This document shows, in pieces, positions 7,173 through 9,838 of a stretch of 9,838 bases of DNA. Source of the stretch: Chordibacter forsetii (GTDB lineage Bacteria; Verrucomicrobiota; Verrucomicrobiia; Opitutales; Seribacteraceae); assembly GCF_964187505.1 (NCBI RefSeq), contig NZ_CAXLML010000214.1, forward strand, positions 1 to 9,838, given 5' to 3'. Made by a program: the position numbers and the translations under genes. The notes below the pieces were generated by a model. It was given only the letters and a program-made list of their open reading frames with translations, made no database searches and was not told the origin of the DNA. Every line of letters starts with the position of its first letter. Within the stretch, counting starts at the first letter, position 1.

Positions 7173-8630
7173 ATGAATTTAATCCCACTCTTATTTTCCG
7201 CCCTGGCTCTTTTTACCCTGACTGTGAACGGGCAAAGTGGACCTGTATTATATCAAACTTATTGCTCTGCTTGCCATGGTGCTCAGGGGCAGGGAGGAGC
7301 AGAGGGAGCAGCCCCTCCATTGGCCAAGAGCCTGTGGGCACAAGGAGATCCTGATCGGATGATCAAGGTTGTGCTTCACGGATTGATGGGCGAGATCGAA
7401 GTGCTGGGTAAGGAGTACAATTTGGTCATGCCTCCGCAGGGAGCGGTGCTTAGCGATGGTCAGATCGCCGCGATTCTCACTCATGTACGCTCTTTGGGTA
7501 ATGGTGGGGAAAAGGTTTCCACAGATCGAGTGGCGGCGGTACGGGCCAAGTATGAGGAGCGGGAAGCTTACTGGAAGGGCGATGAATTGCTCAAGGACCA
7601 CCCATTGCCCAGCCCTCCTGGTCCTCTGAAAAACCTGGTACGCAAGTTTTATGCTCTGCGCAAAGACCAAAGATCAATACCCGACTACGCCAAGCTGGAA
7701 GCCAATGCTTCGGCCAGACAACCCAATGGACTGATCAACCTGGAGGGCTATTCCGAGAAAGATCATTTCAGTTTGGTCTGGGAAGGTGAACTTAATGTGA
7801 GGCGTGAGGGGCAATTTTCTTTCACTCTAGATTCGGACGATTTATCTGCTCTGTACATCGATGACAAAAAGGTGGTGGAAGTTCCCGGCTTGGGGGGAAT
7901 GGGTAGGGCAAAAACTGGTAAGGCCACCCTTCATCCGGGTGTGGTGAAAATTCGGGTGGAATACTTGGAATTTACTGGATTTACTGGAATTGCCGCAAGT
8001 TGGGCGGGACCGGGCATTCGGGGTACTCAATCTCTCAGCTCCACCAAAGTGGTAAGTAAACAGAAACCCAAGATCAACTTGATTGAGCTCAAGCCAGAGG
8101 GTAATAGGGCAGTGCACTACCGCAATTTTATTGCCGGTACGGGGAACCGTTCTTTTTCGGTGGGTTATCCTGGTGGAGTGAACCTGGTATTTAATCAGGA
8201 AAACTGCGGGCTGGAGTTGCTTTGGTCTGGCCGATTCATTGATGCAGGGCCCAGATGGAAAAACCGGGGGACGGTGCGGTCTTTCCCTCTAAGTGGACAA
8301 GTTTACCATCTGCAGAAGGGCAGTCCCTATCCGGGGCGTACTTTTTCTTTTCAGGGAATGGAGTTGGATGATCATGAATATCCAACATTTTGTTACTCAG
8401 TGGATGGTCTTATTGTGCGGGATCGGCCCCAACCCGCTGACAAGGGTATGGAGCGAATCCTAACCATCGAGAGTGCAGGGGTTGGAGAACTTGTCTTTGC
8501 CCCGCTTTCCCGACCCGTACCTGGGTTTTCACTTGAATGCCGCGGACTTGTCGCTCGGCAGGACGGTACCTTCCTTCTCCCTCTGCTTAAGGGAGACAAC
8601 TCCTTCACCTTTCACTATGGCATCCTATGA
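7173..8630 (+). CDS. Secreted cytochrome c with PA14 domain
   Basis: This 485-residue protein begins with a Sec signal peptide (MNLIPLLFSALALFTLTVNG, cut near residue 20). A class I cytochrome c domain covers about 22-110: CSACH at 31-35 binds haem c, and Met86 (LVMPPQG) is the likely distal ligand, followed by the usual C-terminal helix (SDGQIAAILTHVRSLG). Residues about 155-280 match a PA14 domain (KFYALR, FSLVWEGEL, GQFSFTLDSDDLSALYIDD, ASWAGPGI), a beta-sandwich often involved in carbohydrate binding. Residues about 305-485 form a beta-rich domain (FIAGTGNRSFSVGYPGGVN, LELLWSGRFIDAGPRW) that I recognise from large PVC cytochromes but cannot name. The protein probably binds a glycan at the surface while moving electrons. 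I see no Shine-Dalgarno before ATG. Its TGA overlaps the ATG of the next gene, so the two are probably coupled in translation and may form a complex. Confidence 0.9.
   Translation: MNLIPLLFSALALFTLTVNGQSGPVLYQTYCSACHGAQGQGGAEGAAPPLAKSLWAQGDPDRMIKVVLHGLMGEIEVLGKEYNLVMPPQGAVLSDGQIAAILTHVRSLGNGGEKVSTDRVAAVRAKYEEREAYWKGDELLKDHPLPSPPGPLKNLVRKFYALRKDQRSIPDYAKLEANASARQPNGLINLEGYSEKDHFSLVWEGELNVRREGQFSFTLDSDDLSALYIDDKKVVEVPGLGGMGRAKTGKATLHPGVVKIRVEYLEFTGFTGIAASWAGPGIRGTQSLSSTKVVSKQKPKINLIELKPEGNRAVHYRNFIAGTGNRSFSVGYPGGVNLVFNQENCGLELLWSGRFIDAGPRWKNRGTVRSFPLSGQVYHLQKGSPYPGRTFSFQGMELDDHEYPTFCYSVDGLIVRDRPQPADKGMERILTIESAGVGELVFAPLSRPVPGFSLECRGLVARQDGTFLLPLLKGDNSFTFHYGIL
7970..7987 (+). repeat. In-frame 9-base tandem duplication in the PA14 domain
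   Basis: ATTTACTGG occurs twice without a gap (7970-7978 and 7979-7987). It gives the doubled peptide FTGFTG inside the PA14 domain, between a predicted strand (VEYLE) and AASWAGPG. Three codons were probably added by slippage, which keeps the frame. The effect on folding is unknown; the site may lie in a loop. Confidence 0.5.
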
Positions 8631-9838
8631 ATCAATTTTTTCCAATTTTCCTGTTTCCTGTACTCCTGCTTGGAGCGGTGACCGCATGGGCTAATAAATT
8701 CAACAAGGAAGCCCTTGACCCGCACATGTCGAAGTACTACCTCCGCGAGGAAATCCCCATGCCCAAGGATGTGGTCTTCGAGCCCGGTTCGATCGCTCTG
8801 CTTCCTGACCAGCGGATTGCTGTGGGCACGCGCCGGGGAGAGGTCTGGATCTGTGAGGGTGCTTATGGAGATGATTTGTCCAAGGTTAGCTGGACACCCT
8901 ATTTTAAGGGCTTGCATGAACCTCTGGGGATGTACTGGCAGGACAGTGCTCTTTACTACACCGATCGTGAGCAATTTGGCCGATTGGTCGACCGCAATGG
9001 AGATGACCGGCCCGACTGGGTGGAAACCATATCTGCACCTTGGGGGTTAACCGGGAATTATCACGAATATGCTTTTGGAACCACGCCCGATCCACAAGGT
9101 AATGTATTCATTACTCTCTGCCTAACCGGCTCATTCAATGCCAGTGCTCAGTGGCGTGGATGGGTCATGAAAATCGCCGCTGATGGCACCGCCACGCCCT
9201 ATGCTTCCGGTGTGCGTTCTCCTGGTGGAATTGGCTATGATGCCGAAGGTAACCTCTACTACACCGATAATCAGGGAGTATGGAACGGTACCTCCTGCCT
9301 CAAACATGTGGTGGAAAAGAAATTCACCGGTTGTCCCATCGGTAATGTTTATTACAAGGACGCTCCCAATATGGGGCCACAACCACCCGACCCAATAAAC
9401 CAAAGCAGGATAGTAAAAGAGCGTGAACGCATTCCCGAACTCGTCCCTCCTGCCGTCCAGTTTCCTCACGGCGTAGTCGGGCAGTCGCCCACCGCGGTTA
9501 TCCCAGACCATACCGCTGGAAAATTTGGGCCTTTTGCCGGACAACTCTTGGTGGGCGAGCAGACCCACTCTGAGGTACAACGGGTTTTCCTTGAAACTGT
9601 AAATGGAGTCAGACAGGGAGCGGTCTGGGAATTCCTCTCCGGATTCGAGGCGGGTATTGTACCCATGCGTATGGCAGACCAAGGAACCTTGTTTATTGGC
9701 GGAACCAATCGGGGTTGGGGCTCCCGTGGATCTAAGCCCTTCACCTTCGAGCGGGTGCGGTGGAAAAATGTGGTTCCTTTTGAAACCAAGACCATGGAGG
9801 CCTTGCCCGATGGGTTTCGCCTAACCTTTACCGAGCCG
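8627..9838 (+). CDS. Secreted beta-propeller protein of PVC cytochrome systems (C-terminus cut off by the window edge)
   Basis: The frame is open for 404 codons from ATG at 8627 to the last base, with no stop. A Sec signal peptide is clear (MNQFFPIFLFPVLLLGAVTAWA, cut near residue 22). The rest is rich in propeller-blade motifs: PGSIALLPDQRIAVGTRRGEVW, HEPLGMYWQDSALYYTDREQ, DPQGNVFITLC, SPGGIGYDAEGNLYYTDNQG and AGQLLVGEQTHSEV, similar to NHL/SGL-like folds. The stretch DRNGDDRPDW is a likely Ca-binding aspartate loop like those in the minus-strand propeller protein. The end (GGTNRGWGSRG, MEALPDGFRLTF) resembles large PVC secreted proteins that continue into more beta domains and sometimes a haem domain, but nothing past 9838 is visible. 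Start choice: ATGA overlap with the cytochrome gene plus a signal peptide at once; no Shine-Dalgarno is close. It probably works with the coupled cytochrome c/PA14 protein on an unknown substrate. Confidence 0.88.
   Translation, partial: MNQFFPIFLFPVLLLGAVTAWANKFNKEALDPHMSKYYLREEIPMPKDVVFEPGSIALLPDQRIAVGTRRGEVWICEGAYGDDLSKVSWTPYFKGLHEPLGMYWQDSALYYTDREQFGRLVDRNGDDRPDWVETISAPWGLTGNYHEYAFGTTPDPQGNVFITLCLTGSFNASAQWRGWVMKIAADGTATPYASGVRSPGGIGYDAEGNLYYTDNQGVWNGTSCLKHVVEKKFTGCPIGNVYYKDAPNMGPQPPDPINQSRIVKERERIPELVPPAVQFPHGVVGQSPTAVIPDHTAGKFGPFAGQLLVGEQTHSEVQRVFLETVNGVRQGAVWEFLSGFEAGIVPMRMADQGTLFIGGTNRGWGSRGSKPFTFERVRWKNVVPFETKTMEALPDGFRLTFTEP

Noticed and set aside
9131..9682. Minus-strand open frame of 183 codons inside the plus-strand propeller gene.
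   Set aside because: It lies wholly antisense to a gene with a signal peptide and propeller motifs, has no recognisable domain, and its codons reflect the opposite strand.
1..9838. Search for CRISPR arrays, tRNA or rRNA genes, transposase genes and long terminal repeats.
   Set aside because: Coding frames fill nearly the whole window. The only gaps are 1401-1562, 4770-4825 and 6974-7172, and none shows repeat arrays or structured RNA gene features.

Overview
The window looks like part of a chromosome from a PVC-superphylum bacterium, either Verrucomicrobiota or Planctomycetota and probably a marine or polysaccharide-degrading lineage. The reasons are: (i) a short ECF-type sigma factor of the Rhodopirellula/Verrucomicrobium kind followed by a PVC-style FecR protein; (ii) a long secreted protein with an N-terminal 'membrane-bound dehydrogenase' type propeller, a HEAT-like helical middle and a C-terminal CxxCH haem domain, an architecture characteristic of this group; and (iii) a secreted sulfatase next to it. 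The organism call is inferred from gene families, not from a marker gene.

Layout. Bases 1-6973 are read on the minus strand. In transcription order this block holds a sulfatase fused to an SGNH/GDSL esterase-like domain (6973-4826), the propeller/HEAT/cytochrome c protein (4769-1563), then after a 162-base gap the sigma factor (1400-864) and a FecR-like membrane protein that overlaps it by ATGA (867-1) and runs off the left edge. Bases 7173-9838 are read on the plus strand: a secreted cytochrome c/PA14 protein (7173-8630) overlaps by ATGA a secreted beta-propeller protein (8627 onward) that runs off the right edge. The two blocks diverge from an AT-rich 199-base intergenic region (6974-7172) that contains several inverted repeats.

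How the genes may work together (inference). All four non-regulatory proteins have Sec signal peptides, so the block appears to encode periplasmic or surface chemistry. The sulfatase-esterase could strip sulfate and acyl (perhaps acetyl) groups from a polysaccharide or glycan. The two haem-c/propeller systems could bind or oxidise the product and pass on electrons. The sigma/FecR pair could provide envelope-sensing transcriptional control. One haem-propeller protein is fused on the minus strand, while on the plus strand the cytochrome and propeller are separate, translationally coupled genes.

I saw no tRNA, rRNA, CRISPR array, transposase or attachment site. No convincing terminator was found.
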